Positions 12,108 through 24,475 are shown, numbered from the stretch's first letter. The stretch: DNA of 64,000 nucleotides from Atherinomorus stipes (GCA_023101725.1 JALJCO010012618.1:62001-126000), one strand, 5' to 3'. The notes: generated by a model not told the origin, from the sequence alone. Numbers and translations: made by a program.

Positions 12108-12305
12108 AGGGCTGGTGTTTAGCTCAAGTGGTTGAGCAGCTGCTCTGTGTTCAGGGCTATTGTTTCTCAGTGTAGCCGCCCCAGGTTCAATCCCCAGCCT
12201 GAGACCCTTTGCAGTGCATCCTCCCCACTCTCCCTGACCCTCTTTCCTGTCATTCTACTGCATTTTAAAAGCTGCTACAGCCCAAAAATCCTTAAAAAAA
12301 AAAGT
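12108..12305 (+). mobile_element. tRNA-derived SINE with A-tail
   Basis: A-box TAGCTCAAGTGGTTGAGCAG and B-box GGTTCAATCCC stand at tRNA-like spacing, followed by a short body and an A-run at about 12293-12303. Confidence 0.75.
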
Positions 12306-13119
12306 AGAAATGAACACAGCCAAAGTGCTGTATTTGTAAAGCATTTGGCCCAATGTCTCAAGAGGTCCTTTTCATTTTCTTCGTTCTCTCCTATTTACTC
12401 TCCTCTGGTATTTTGTTCTCATTGTTTGTTACTTAATCCAATCAAGAAAAACTGAAGGAGAGAAAAGTTCTCAGACTGAAGTATGCTAACTATACTAAAC
12501 GCATGGTCAGGATAATCCACCACAAACTCCCACCACATAACTGTCTTTAACAACAAACTGTATAGTGCATATAGCTGACAATTTACTGACTTATTTCACT
12601 GAGCTACCCAAATCTCTGGGTTAGAAAAAGCTCCAACTCACACAGCATTGGTTCATAGTCAATGTGGCTTGAAATTGGTTAACAGAATAGAGCTTGAAGA
12701 GTCACGTGACAATGATCGGAGGGAAGCTAGCCTGGTAAACCAGCCAAGTGTTAATTAGCATTCACAAATGTTTAACTTGCATATTCAGAAGGAGAGCGGC
12801 AAACGGGACATTTGAGCCCCTTTGCTACCTTCACCCTCATCCTGCTTCGTTTTTTTGTTTGTTTTGGGTTTTTTTTTTTTTTTTTTTTGTCTGCTTGAAT
12901 TTGAGAAATATAAGGCAATGAAGATGCTATTTCTACACATAGCCTAGCAATAGAGCTAGCAACTCCTCAGCCAATGCAAATGGCACAGAATCCTTAAGTT
13001 TGGTGCTGGAATAGTAACAGATGTAAATATTTATATATTTTGGACCCATTGAAATTTCTAAAACAGTTCTATGCTATGAGTTTTTTTTTTTTATATTATT
13101 TTTTATTATTATTATTTAT
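12306..13119. other. Unassigned intergenic DNA
   Basis: A T-run near 12868-12887 and a T/ATT-rich stretch at 13081-13118 just before the next repeat. Nothing else recognised. Confidence 0.35.
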
Positions 13120-13325
13120 CGATTCCAGGCTTCCCCAGACTACATGCCGAAGTGTCCTTGGGCAAGACACTGAACCCCAAGTTGCCTCCCGATGTGCCCA
13201 TCGGGGTATGAATGTGTGTGTGATTGTGTGTGCGACTGGGTGAATGTGATATGTAGTGTAAAGCGCTTTGAGCGGTTAGTATGACTGGAAGAGCGCTATA
13301 TAAGTACAGTCCATTTACCATTTAC
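13120..13325 (+). repeat. Fish SINE/LINE 3'-tail repeat, well-preserved copy
   Basis: Contains CTTGGGCAAGACACTGAACC, GTGTAAAGCGCTTTGAGCGG and GCGCTATATAAGTACAGTCC, then CATTTACCATTTAC. This block is dispersed through many fish genomes. A diverged copy lies at 2691-2945. Confidence 0.7.
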
Positions 13326-13599
13326 TTTAGTAAAATTTGCACTTTTATTCTGCATCCCTCAAGACATTCTGTGGGTGTATTATTTTCTAAAAAAAAAATC
13401 GTTTTGATGAAAAAGTTGTAGCTATGACCTTTACATGTAGCTCTTCCACAAAAGTTGATTGCTTTTCCCCCCACTAATACTAATAAAAAGAAGATGTACT
13501 TTCTTAATTGTGACTGGAAAAAAAACTAAACAAGTATGATTTGTTTGGACTGGAATTGTTAACAATAGAAATTTTCTCTCTGGATTGCGTGTGCTTAAG

Positions 13600-13830
13600 G
13601 ATTGCCAAGTTGCATCTGTAAAATACAACAAAACCTCTGGAACAATATCCTTTGGACCAATGAGACCAAAATGCAGCTGTTTGTCCACAATGTGCAGCAC
13701 CATGTTTGGTTAAAGCCACACGGCGTTGCAGCAGAAACACCTCATACCAACTGTCAACCACAGTGGTGGAGGGGCGATGATTTGGATTTGTTTTGCAGCC
13801 ACACAACAGCCTAAAGACACGGATTACTTC
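13600..13830 (+). pseudogene. Tc1-like transposase relic
   Basis: One frame reads ILWTNETKMQLF and then HHVWLKPHG. A second frame, one shift later, reads LIPTVNHSGGGAMIWICFAA. These match the order W-S-D-E-T-K ... HGGGSIMVWGCF of Tc1 transposases. The second catalytic aspartate of the DDE triad is Asn here (WTNETK), and there is at least one frameshift. Only the middle of the transposase survives; the terminal repeats were not found. Confidence 0.8.
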
Positions 13831-15915
13831 AAGTTACAGCTGCTAAATGTGGTTCTACAAGCTGTTGAATCCTTCTGGAGCAAAGCATTTTGGCTTTGTT
13901 TAGTAAGTGTGAAATGTTATATGTTGTCTGACTGAAGATTTGAATAATTTAAAGAATAATGCATCTTTATGACCTTATTGGGATGAGTGTTGATGTATTG
14001 TTGTTTTCACGTAACTGTTTTATTGTGCTTTTCAAATACTCAACTCAAACAGGTGAATGTAAAACAATCTCCTCTTTTTAAAGTATCACAAGTGGTCTCA
14101 AAAGTTTGACATTCTTAATTCAGTGAGGTGATGTTTTCTTTGTGTTACACACAGCTGTAATGGTCTGTATCTATTCTGTTTGACAGGATATTGCCTCTAT
14201 CGGCTGTAACTGTTAACATTTATTCCAGCTAAATTCTTCCATCCAAAACAGGAACTAGTCGAAGACTTTACAGTCTACTCCTCTCTTATCTCCTCTTTTC
14301 TCCCACATAACTTTCCAAGTGGGGTGGCCATTGAGTTTATTTATAACAACCTACTGGAAAAACTGGTCGCTTCACATTTTTTCTTTTCATTTTCCCATTA
14401 GCTTTTTTTTATTATTATTATTATTCCTTCAAGTCCTTTTCCTATAGATGCAGACTGTCACCATATTAGGTATGAGGGATTGTGTCCGGTTCACATAGGA
14501 CAGTCATCTCTTCCACCCAAACTGCTGTCCTAAAGGTGAAGAAAGATGCAGTAATATGAAAACATAAGTCATGCAATGCAGAGAGAGATAGAATTAATTC
14601 CCCAAGAGATGGAACATTTTTATGAGTATGATGGTTGAACTCCAGTCTGATTCAAAACAGTAGAAAAAAGGTCTATTATACACAAATTTTCCTCACATTG
14701 TCTTCTGTCCAGCCAACATTAATGGTTAAAGCACTTTCCAGAAAAAAAAAAAAGTCAGAATGGATTTCTCTGTTAAACCCAAAATAAGTCCACTGTTGGA
14801 CACCAGCCAAAACCAATTGTGCTGAGCATGAATGTTTGGTTATCAGCCAGCTGAGGACTTATCCTGGATTACCATCTAAAACATGCTGGCATTTACCAAT
14901 ATGTAATGTCACCCAACCTCCACCACCCCGCACCCACCCGTCTGTTCATCACAGGCCACAAGAGAGAAAGCTTTATTCAAGTCTGTTTGGGAGAGTGAAA
15001 ACACAGGACCCTTGTGTCGTGTGAACTCAGAGTCATAAAGACAGAGTCAGCTTATCTGGAGGGGGCATACAGTAAGTGCTGGACCTCCCACCCGTCTGAA
15101 TCAGATTTACTAACTAAACTAAAAAGCTCTTACAGAACACATGATGCCACAATTACTGCAAACATTTCAGATTTTGTTCCTTTAATAAAATAATTACTTC
15201 TACATTCTAAATATTCCAGGTGGATCTGGATATTTACTAAAATACACACCGTGACAGAGAATCATGAATTTGAAGTGTTAGCGATGTTATATGTCATTAG
15301 AAATTACACAAAAAGTTACCTAAATAGCTCCAATATTATTAATGATTCAAATACCCGAGACTGAATCAGTTAACCTCCTTAGTGAGGATCATAAAGACAA
15401 AATAGCAGCAGTCAGATCCCTTCTGCAAAATTCAACAAACTTAAACTCACTGGGTAATGTGTCTGTAATGGGACAGACATGCTCTTAAGCTCTTATCAGA
15501 ACCTTGAGACCAAACATCACTAGTATGAGTACTATTTGTACCGTTGTTAATGTCTGTAATCCTCATCTGTCACTTCAGATGGTAAAACCAAGACGCTGCT
15601 TTCACACATCTGCTAAAGCAGATGAGATCAATACAACACAGCTGCCTCACCACTGGTTTATGAAGCACATTGCTAAACAGAGATGATCCATGACAAAAGA
15701 GAATGTTTTTAAAATGAGTTTTACTGTCTTTAAATTTTGACAGTCTTGCCAAACTTTGTCAGCAAAGTGTCAATCTGGAGGTCCCATTATGACATAGATG
15801 GTGCTGGCAAAGGCTTTCAAGACACAAAGTATTGGGACCACTATGAAATAAAAAAAAAAAGAATGGCCTCAGAGTAAAAAGAAACAAAGGTGAGGCTCAT
15901 TTTTTAGTTCAAAGC
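13831..15915. other. Unassigned intergenic DNA
   Basis: AT-rich with short ATT and A runs (14410, 14741, 15849). No coding exon, RNA gene or bounded element recognised. Confidence 0.35.
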
Positions 15916-15919
15916 TTAA

Positions 15920-16553
15920 AGGGACTTGAGGCAAGATTAAGAAACGAAACTCGCGACTGCCGCTTCAGGTAACTGCAGCCACGAGCCAAGCCGTCACGGG
16001 AGCATGCACAAACTGAAGCTATAATGTTGTTTACTCACCTTTTTCTTCGTAGTTACACTTTTTAGTGTCTTTCAGTTGATCTGGATCGTTTGCTGACGGC
16101 AGAATAATCCATAACAATCGCATACAGTGTTTGAATTTACCGCGACCGGCTTCGTCCTATATCAAAACAGCAGATGTAGCGTCATGTGACGTCACGTCCG
16201 CATGGCAGAGCTGGAAAACTATAATGTTGTTTACTAAGCTTTTTCTTTGTAGTTACAATTTTTAGTGGTCTTTCAGTTGATCTGGATCATATTCTGACGG
16301 CAGAAGAATCCATAACTACAGTGTTTTTATTTAACGTGACCCTCTTTTCCTGCATCAAAACTGCGGATGTAGCGTCATTTGACGTCACGTCCGCAGGGCA
16401 GCGCGGGAAATTCGGACACCGAATTGCAGCGCATTTTGCAGCACACAGCCTGTTCAAGGCAACGGAGAGAAACATGGGTGAAAACGTTATTTTTGGTAAT
16501 TAGCGCTTCATCATTCATGTTTGTTTTTTTTCAAATTCCTGCCTCAAGTCCCT
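15920..16553 (-). mobile_element. TTAA MITE family B, copy 2 (inverted)
   Basis: Same terminal repeat (AGGGACTTGAGGCA at both ends) and the same interior as 10217-10889 but in the opposite orientation. Intact TTAA target sites lie at 15916-15919 and 16554-16557. The right TTAA is shared with the next element. Confidence 0.88.
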
Positions 16554-16557
16554 TTAA

Positions 16558-17425
16558 AGGGAAAGTTCAGAATTTTTGACATAGGGTCTCATTTTGAGTG
16601 TCCTTCTTATCACTGGAGACAGTTTCATCATATTTCATCCCATTATTCTAGTTCCAGGAGGTTGCTGATGCTAATGCAAGTGTAAATCAATAGGAATCTG
16701 CTAGCCTGTCATTAAAAACAATCTTGACCTCCCCACAGAACATCTGAGGAAAATCATTTATAACTTAAGACTTTCTGTGTAAATGCTGTGTTAATAGAAT
16801 AATGTTACAAATAAAACTAAACTTGCATTTTGATTGTTGCTGCTGAGACACTTTACAAAGTTTTACTTCCTGTATTTGGCACCGGAGTGATATCTGCTGC
16901 TACGTGCATAAAGGAATTTTATTACACAAATATACAGTCAAAACTACGGCCACGTCTGAAAGGCATGAGGATATGTCGGATTTTGAAGACAATTTCAAAC
17001 TTTTTTCATCAAACTAACTGTCATCATATCACTATGAACCGGAACACACTGACAAAGGTAGTAACACTACCTTCCTGAAGCAAAGTACAGTATACAATTC
17101 TGCAGCTGGTAAGAAACTAGTTCCTCAATATGTAATGCAAAATTTGTCATACAAGGCTAGTTTTCCTTGTTCAACACAAGTTTACTAGTTTAACACGGCA
17201 TTTACATAGATAGGCTTGCTGATTTGCCTCTGGTGTTTTGTGGAGTGGATAAGCTGGTTGTAATGACAGGCTAGCAGATTCCTATTGACTCACACTAGCA
17301 TTAGCATCGGCAACCTCCTGGAACTAGATAATGGGATGAAATATGTTGAAACTGTCTTCAGTGATAAGTAGTATCCTGGCTTACTTGTAAATGAGGCCCT
17401 ATGTCAAAAATCCTGAACTTCCCCT
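16558..17425. mobile_element. TTAA MITE family C
   Basis: Left end AGGGAAAGTTCAGAATTTTT and right end (reverse complement) AGGGGAAGTTCAGGATTTTT form terminal inverted repeats of about 30 bases, both running into GACATAGGG. TTAA lies at 16554-16557 and 17426-17429. The interior is partly palindromic: GCTAGCCTGTCATTA near 16700 and its inverse near 17264. A partial second copy lies at 63861-63975. Confidence 0.88.
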
Positions 17426-17577
17426 TTAAAAACTCACAACTCAACTTTTAGCAATTTTGTCAGGAATGCGCTACCTATTAATGGCTAAACTAGCATCCAC
17501 CTTCATCCTACCTGTACTGTGAGCTCACCCCAGCCAGTAAAATTCTGTTGCTTCCTCTCTTTCTTTTTCCTTCCTCC

Positions 17578-17828
17578 GGTAATGTTTCCTTGCATTTCTT
17601 TGCTGAATCCAACATGCTGCGCGTTCAAAACACCCGCTGTGTTCATGTCTGGTTCATATATGTTTGCTAGCACATGAAGCGGTGTGCAGCCAATAGTTGG
17701 CACAGCTGCGCCCGGATGGAAAAATTACATTGTGCGGTTTCTGAGCCTCGGGACGCCTCTGGGCAGTGACGGCTTGGAAATGCGCATAATGAATGTTGGT
17801 GTGCCATCAAAACAAGCCAGAAACACTC
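17578..17828. repeat. Dispersed repeat, copy 1
   Basis: Matches 58432-58687 in the same orientation over about 250 bases (AAAACACCCGCT, GAGCCTCGGGACGCCTCTG, ATGAATGTTGGTGTGCCATC). Family unknown. Confidence 0.7.
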
Positions 17829-17849
17829 TTTTTTTTTGCCTGCACCTAG

Positions 17850-18945
17850 AGGTCGGTGCAGGTGTGTGTGTGGGGGAGCATGTGGGTGTTAGAGGGTATC
17901 AGGAGGTGGGGGGTATGTGTGGAGGGCAGAGGGAGAAGGGTGTTGGGGGTGGAGGGAGGAGTGAGTGTGGGTATGTAAAGTCGGAGAGCGGAGCGGGTGG
18001 GGGCATGTGTGTGGGGGGAGTGCATGTCGGTGTTGGGGGTACGTGTGAGGAGTGTGTGTGTGTGTTTGTGGTGTAGGGGGGTGGTAGCGCCCTGGTGTCA
18101 TGTGTGGGGCAGGGAGGGACATCGGGGTGGGGGCTGGCCTGTCTTGGGGGGTTGTCGTCTGGGGGATCCGGTCCTCCTGGGTTTCGGTTTGGCCGCCTGG
18201 GTCGAGTGGGGTCGGCAGCTGCTGGGCTTGGTCCACTGGGGCTTGGACCCCGAGATCGCGGGAGGCTCTGGCTAGGGCCACCTTTTGCCACCCTCTGGGG
18301 GATGCATGTCCGTTCTTTTGGGGAGGTGGCTGGGATCTGGGCCTCTGGGTGGCTGCTGGGGGGCCCGGGCCTCGGGCTGTGCGGGCTTCCTCCTCCTTGC
18401 AGAAACGAGGCTGCATCACCACGGAGCACCCTTTATCATGCATGTTGACACTGTCACGCTGCTCCCCGTTGCGCTGACTAGGTTGTACCTCTTCTCTGCG
18501 TAGTTCTACATGTGTTTGTATGATCTGAGGATACTCAAGTCACCTGCAGGTCCTCCTGTAGGGGATGGCTTGTTTTGTTTTCCAACAGAGGCCTTGGAAT
18601 GTTGTTTAGGGATTTCTGTACAGATGCACCAGTGAACTGTGTAAGTGGATTCATGTTTTCCGTCCCCTCTCTCTCTCTCTTCCTCTTTCTCACTCTGTTC
18701 CACTTTCTATCATTACCTCTGTTAACTTTTACTTCTCCCTTGTCAAGCCCAGCAGTATGATATGGAATGCTGTTATAGAAAATGTTTAATTAAAGAAATA
18801 AAATGAATAAACAGGATATCAAGGGGAGCCTCGTGTTCATAAAGCTCCCCTTGGTTAAGCAAAACTGTTCAACACATTAAAGCAATCGGATTTCCATTCT
18901 GCTTGCTATGATGCTGGACAGGACAAGTAGAGAAAAAAAAAGGAA
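17850..18945 (+). mobile_element. Older poly(A) LINE 3' region, GC/GT-rich
   Basis: A GT- and G-rich 5' part (17850-18100) is followed by a 3' segment (18285-18945) that matches 22095-22856 almost base for base. It has an AATAAA-rich end, a stem-loop (18818-18829 with 18844-18855) and a short A-tail near 18932. The long proline-rich frames here are composition artefacts. LINE class cannot be fixed because no coding part remains. Confidence 0.7.
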
Positions 18946-19445
18946 CACATTTTTAAGGCTGAAAAGTTGTGTGTCTTTGATAGGAGACATTGCATTTGGC
19001 AACAAGCTTACAACAAATAATAATAAAAAACAATAAAAAAAAAAACTGACTTCTGTTTATATGGCTCACTGAAATTTTGTTGGCAAATATATGGAGTTAC
19101 ACTGGTTTCAAGTTACTTTTTTTGTCCTTTTTCCTGGTAAACAAAAATGCCCTCTTGCGGTCCTCTGTTACCGCTCTTCCTGTGTTACTGTTTCCGGCTC
19201 CGGCCGGTTGTTGTTCGTTCATTAAATGTCTGGCCTGCATTGAGAGTCCGTGTATCAGTCCAGTTATTAACATCGAGCCTTACTGACGCACAACAACCAC
19301 TAGCATGGAAAAGGGAACTATATGTTTAACAAACAATGAAAAAGATGAGATGCATTCATTGTTACTCACTGCAGTGGTCCAAAACGTGTCCGTGAGCTTG
19401 TCTGTGCGAGTCCTGATGAAAGTTTCTGCTTACTTACGAGACTTA
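18946..19445. other. Unassigned intergenic DNA
   Basis: Short A-rich tracts near 19021-19044; otherwise nothing recognised. Confidence 0.35.
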
Positions 19446-20293
19446 AGGCAGGTACACACTACAGGAAAATCAGCCCGATTTATGTCCCGATTTTCCCCTT
19501 ACGATCAAAGCCAGCCAAGGTCCGATTGTCGGATGTTTGCAAAAAACATCGCATCTGATCTTCCCATGGTGTGATGTGAGTTACGAGTGATTTTGTTCAA
19601 TCCGATCCGCTCTGAAGGCCTCGGAAGTAGAGATCGTAGATAATGAACATGTTTAATATTTGCGACTAGAAATCCTGGTGTGTGTGGTGTTCCAAGAGGA
19701 CCCAAACACGCACAGAGTTCACAGCTGTGCAAAATCAAAAATGCTGCTCTCATTGGGAAATCACTTGGAGGCTCCCGGAACAACAGCCAATCAAAACACA
19801 AGAGCTAACAGGTGACTGACGGAAAAGGGAGTAAACACAAACAAAGAGCACACAGCCATTAGCTTACAGCCCTGCTCTCCGAGCTATTTAATGTTTGTTG
19901 AAATTTTTATTCACCTCCAACTCGCGGTCATACAGCCACATTCTTATTACTCTCTATGACTTTTTCCACAATGTTTTTCTCTATGTATGCATGTTTTTTT
20001 CCACAATGTAAGTGGCTGAAAAGTCCGCTACGTTTCTTTATGCTAAAGTCTCGTCACTGAAGTCTTGTCACCAAGTCTTGTTTGATATCGCGAGATTTGG
20101 GATGTTGACAGTGAAGGAGCAGACTCTCTGCTGACAAATCAGTTGGTGTGGGGTGTTCTCCGTCGTGTACACCCCACACTATATGATCAGAAGAGGCAAA
20201 TCTTGTGTGATTTATCTTTTGTAATCATCAAGTGTGAGGTCTCTACATCTATGAAGGTCTCAGGAATCCTGTAGTGTGTACGTAGCTTTACCT
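19446..20293. mobile_element. Non-autonomous DNA transposon with TACACACTACAGGA ends
   Basis: Left GGTACACACTACAGGA and right (reverse complement) CGTACACACTACAGGA form terminal inverted repeats about 850 bases apart. No transposase frame inside. Superfamily uncertain. Confidence 0.65.
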
Positions 20294-21036
20294 GTAGCTC
20301 AACTTGACTGGTGAACTAAAGTGGTTTTCCGGTGGGTCGTTATCTGTTTCACCTGTTGTTATATCACTTCCATCTCATGTCACGTCTCTCCCTCTATGAT
20401 CTGGTGTCAGTATTCACTTCAATGTTGCATAACTAAAAAAGATTTTTTTTTTTTTAATACTGTGGTGTCTTGCTCTGATCTTTACAGGTTATTCCCCCAA
20501 GAATGTAGATGACTGATTCTGAACCTCAAACAGCACCAAGAATGACACCGTTTCTAAAGCAATTGGTTGTGTCATATCGTACTTGTTAAAATGACATTTT
20601 TTCTTTTCTTCTTTTTTCTGATTAACATATCATAAAGGAGGACACTAGCATATAGGCCTTGGCATTCTCCTTTTGAAGTGCCCTTCCAGTTTTTCTAATC
20701 TTTTCCATTGTGCCTGATGAAAAGCAGCTGAATAAACCTAAAAAATAAACGCTTTTATTCAGTGATCCCCATGTAAGCCTCTGTGACCTGGAAAAACCTT
20801 CTGTGACACTGAGAGGATCAAAGCAGATATTACGGCTCCCCTGCCTGCCATGATGTGACCCTGCTGATGCAGAGATTAGACACAGGAAAAGAATTATGTT
20901 GACAAGATTTCACAAGATCTTTCATTTTGTGTAACTGTATCTGTCTCTGATATTAGCAGCGCTCAGTCTATACGAAATCCTACATTAGGCTCAGAATATC
21001 ATGAAAAAATGAAATGTTTGAAACTAAATTTTAGTA
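20294..21036. other. Unassigned intergenic DNA
   Basis: AT-rich, with a T-run near 20443. No gene or bounded element recognised. Confidence 0.35.
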
Positions 21037-22094
21037 ATGCCTGGATCAGACTTCACGATTTTAGCCCAATTTTGACCCGACACACGTCGCAGACAAACGC
21101 TCTCTGTGCTGCGTGATTGTGTTTGGATCGCAGAACTTCAGCAGCAACCTCTGGTGAGAAACGTGAAGCCGATCCAGAAGATCCAGAAAATAGCAATATA
21201 ATATAATCTGTTTAGAAGTTATTTAACTCATTGACTGCCAGACCTTTTCCGAGCAGAGAGCTCCACATTGACAGGATTTTTAAGCATTTTCACGGATTTT
21301 GGGAGATCCACAGAATATTGTGTACTATGCCAATGCAAACACTGAATGTACCAAAGGAAAGCTTAGACTCTCTTCTTTTATCAGAAAAAAACATTTGTTT
21401 CTAGCTTTTTCCATTCTTTAGTAAACTGCAGTAGAACATGGCTTTGTTGCAGCGAAAATGACTGTTTCTGATCAAAAAGCTGAGAAAACGAGCTTTGAAT
21501 GCAATCATCCGCTTCAAGTGGAAAAGTGTCTTTGATGCCAATATTTCTTTTACTTTAGTAACACCTTCATCATCTGATCAGCTGTTTACTTCTATGAAAC
21601 AACAAATACAACACTGAGAAAAGAGTTTTGGAGGCAAAATAATTATTTGCTAGCTAAATAAGCCACAACAAGTTTGTTTCACAACACAATATTTGACAGA
21701 AACATAGAGCAGAAACGTCTCTCTACTCCTCCCCCTCCCTCATTCTCCTTCCATTGTTGCTTAGGTGCGCACGCAGTGCCCCCCCCCCCCCCCCCGTGGG
21801 AAACAACTGCATGCTGTAGACTTACTTTCACTTTCAGCTGCCGCACTTCACTGCTGTATTTCCAAAGTGTCTTCGATTGATCGTGTCTGTCTGTCACCGA
21901 TCACTTTTCCCACAAACTTTCCTCCTTCATCCACCTACTAAACTGCTTCGATTACGACCGGTCGCCATGTTGTCTCACCCCCGCAGCAGGATCCAGCACA
22001 CTTCAGCCGGTTAGCTCTAACAACCGCTAACAACACAGGAAGCATCATAGAATTGCATCACTTCCTGGTAGGTTTTTTTTAAGCTTGTCTGACA

Positions 22095-22811
22095 TGGGGA
22101 TGCATGTCCGCTCTTTGGGGGGGGGGTAGCTGGGATCTGGGCCTCTGGGTGGCTGCTGGGGGCCTGGGTCGCGAGCCTTGCGGGCTTCCTCCTCCTTGCA
22201 GAGACGAGGCTGCATCTGCATGACTGTATCACCACGGAGCACCCTTTATTATGCATGTTGACACTGTGACACTACTTCCCATTGCGATGACTAGGTCGTA
22301 CCTCTTCTCTACTTCCCATTGCGATGACTAGGTTGTACCTCTTCTCTACTTCCCATTGCGCTGACTAGGTTGTACCTCTTCTCTGCGTAGTTCTGCGTGT
22401 GTTTGTATGATCTGAGGATATTTAAGCCACCTGCAGGTCCTCCTGTAGGGGATTGCTTGTTTTGTTTTCCAACAGAGACCTTGGTTGTTTAGGGATCGCG
22501 GTACAGATGTACCAGTGAACTGTGTAAGTGGATTCATGTTTTCTCTCCTCTCTCTCTTCCTCTTCCTTACTCCTCTCTCTCTGTTTCACTTTCTATCATT
22601 ACCTCTATTCACTTTCATTTCTCCCTTGTCAGGCCCAGCAGTATGAAATGGAATGGTGTAATAGACAAATGTTTAAATAAAGAAATAAAATGAATAAACA
22701 TGATATCAAGTGGAGCCTTATGTTCATAAAGCTCCGCTTGATAAAGCAAAACTGTTCAACAGAATAAAGCAATCAGATTTCCATTCTGCTTGCTTCGATG
22801 CTGGACAGGAC

Positions 22812-22856
<45 letters not shown>
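22095..22856 (+). mobile_element. Recent 5'-truncated LINE insertion with target duplication
   Basis: Flanked by a perfect 14-bp target site duplication, AAGCTTGTCTGACA (22081-22094 and 22857-22870), and ending in an uninterrupted A-tail of about 41-43 bases (from 22816). These are signs of target-primed reverse transcription. The body is a copy of the 3' region at 18285-18945, with a 37-bp unit expanded to three copies. The intact tail and duplication indicate a young insertion. Confidence 0.92.
22274..22384. repeat. 37-bp tandem repeat, three copies
   Basis: Three units beginning ACTTCCCATTGCG and ending CCTCTTCTCT (22274-22310, 22311-22347, 22348-22384). The older LINE copy has this segment only once (about 18463-18498), so the expansion is specific to this copy or its source lineage. 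Confidence 0.92.
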
Positions 22857-22861
<5 letters not shown>

Positions 22862-23087
22862 TGTCTGACACCGCCATCTGCTGGATTAGATGAAAACTAC
22901 CGAAAAAATTATCATGAGCTCTTGGTACTCTCTGACAAGCTCTGCCAGAGATTAAAGTAGCTCCGCTGATTAAAACCCTTAATTAACGTGGAAACACGTG
23001 ATTGGCAGTTAACGTTCGGATTTGAATTAACGTGGAAACACGTGAATGGCAGCCAGTGAGTTAATCTTGAAATAACACATAACTAAG

Positions 23088-23350
23088 GGTGTGTCCTTGT
23101 GATTGACAGCTGGCAGATCGGCTGCCGGCCCTGGCGCAGGTTGCTAATGGTTAGCTCCTTACTTGCTCCCAGAAAGGGAGCAGAGTAGCACAACAGCTTT
23201 AGCCAGCTAACGGCAGGTCCGAGCGTACCTCACCTTCAGTCTGTCTGTCTTCATTAGCTCCTGCTCAATCGGGGTTACCTTAGTTAGCTTTTAGCTCAGA
23301 GGACGATGGCTGTCAATCATTTGCCCCGAGGCCCTTCTTTGCCTATTTTT
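23088..23350 (+). repeat. Dispersed repeat, inverted partner at 33425-33720
   Basis: Reads in the opposite orientation to 33425-33720. Shared blocks include GTTAGCTCCTT and CTGTCAATCATTTGCCCCGA. Family unknown. Confidence 0.65.
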
Positions 23351-23855
23351 GTTTTTTCCTGGAGTGACAACAAACACGGCATGACTAAAGCCCTATTGTG
23401 ACAGGAATAGTATTACAAAGGGACTACATGCAATTTCCGTGTGAATCAGCCATGTCGGGGATTTCTGATGTAAAATTACCTACAAATTACCTACTATGAT
23501 TGGCTAAACTTCAAGGTCTTGTGATAATACTAATCCAATGCAATTTGGCATCTCTGTGATTTGGAAAGAAATGTACAGGATCTGACATGTGATGTGGTGG
23601 CAGTTGTTTCCTGGACACATTTTATTCCTTTTTGGCGAAGAATGGAGGCTAAATATAGGTTTTTCTTCTTAATTATGATGTTTACGATCATTTACATAGA
23701 AAGGAAAGGACAGATCAGCACAAGCTGGGTGTAGCTCCCATGAATATTTAATGATGTTAACAAGCCACAAGCCGTCCTCAAACACGTCTTCGAGAACAAA
23801 ATGACGTCATTTTGTTCTTGTTCTCGCTTGTTGTGGAGTATGTAGCAGCCTTTAA

Positions 23856-24475
23856 AGGGATATTGTGTAAGTTCTCCTGTTATTCATTTACAAAAACTGA
23901 TTATTTGGTTCAAAAGTGTTATTTCATTAATCAGTAATCACTCCCATCAACAAAATGAAGTGCTCCTCTAAGTTCTAAATTTGCCGTCCGTATCATTCAT
24001 TTACACATCGAGCGGGGCGGCTCGGTGAAGGCTGCCATGTCGTATCGCCATGTTTTTGCGTTCGGGAGAAGCGTGACAGTAGGAAAACACAGAAACTCAC
24101 CGGACACACCGGAGTTTTCAGCTCAGTTCGAGGTAATGCCTTTGAAAAGTCACCGCGCTGCAGGGGAGAGAACCAGAATCTCACTGATGCTGGGTTCACG
24201 TGCAGTCGGGCAGACGGCCGTTGGTAACAAACTAGATGTCATTTTAATCAATGAAGCTGAGCGAAAGACAGTAAAACATGGGTCAGGGAAAACAATACGA
24301 CATCGCCATGACAACAAATCAGATGTGGACTGATGTCACTGTAACTGACGGACCACGTCTTCACATAGAGGCTGGTGATAACTTTACATGCATCGTCTGT
24401 CGTCGGTCTGCCCGGTTTCACGCGAACGCAGCATGAAAAGTACGAGGGAGCTGCTTGCGATTACGCAATGTCCCT
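23856..24475. mobile_element. TTAA MITE family A, copy 1
   Basis: Ends AGGGATATTGTGTAA and (reverse complement) AGGGACATTGCGTAA, 620 bases, TTAA at 23852-23855 and 24476-24479. Its near-identical relative is at 52943-53564 in the same orientation. The termini fit TTAAAGGRR (T2/Kolobok type). Confidence 0.9.

Noticed and set aside
10217..16553. Family B elements as a possible structured RNA or CRISPR-like repeat pair
   Set aside because: Two inverted copies with TTAA target sites are explained by transposition; no spaced short repeats anywhere in the window.
17684..17720. Ankyrin-like TPLHVLA string in the 17578-17828 repeat
   Set aside because: Very short, present in a dispersed repeat, and the matching copy at 58432 lacks the motif; coincidence.
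17889..18443. Long proline-rich frame (184 codons, minus)
   Set aside because: It is the antisense of GT/G-rich LINE 3' sequence, has low complexity and parallel frames open in several phases; no domain or splice context.
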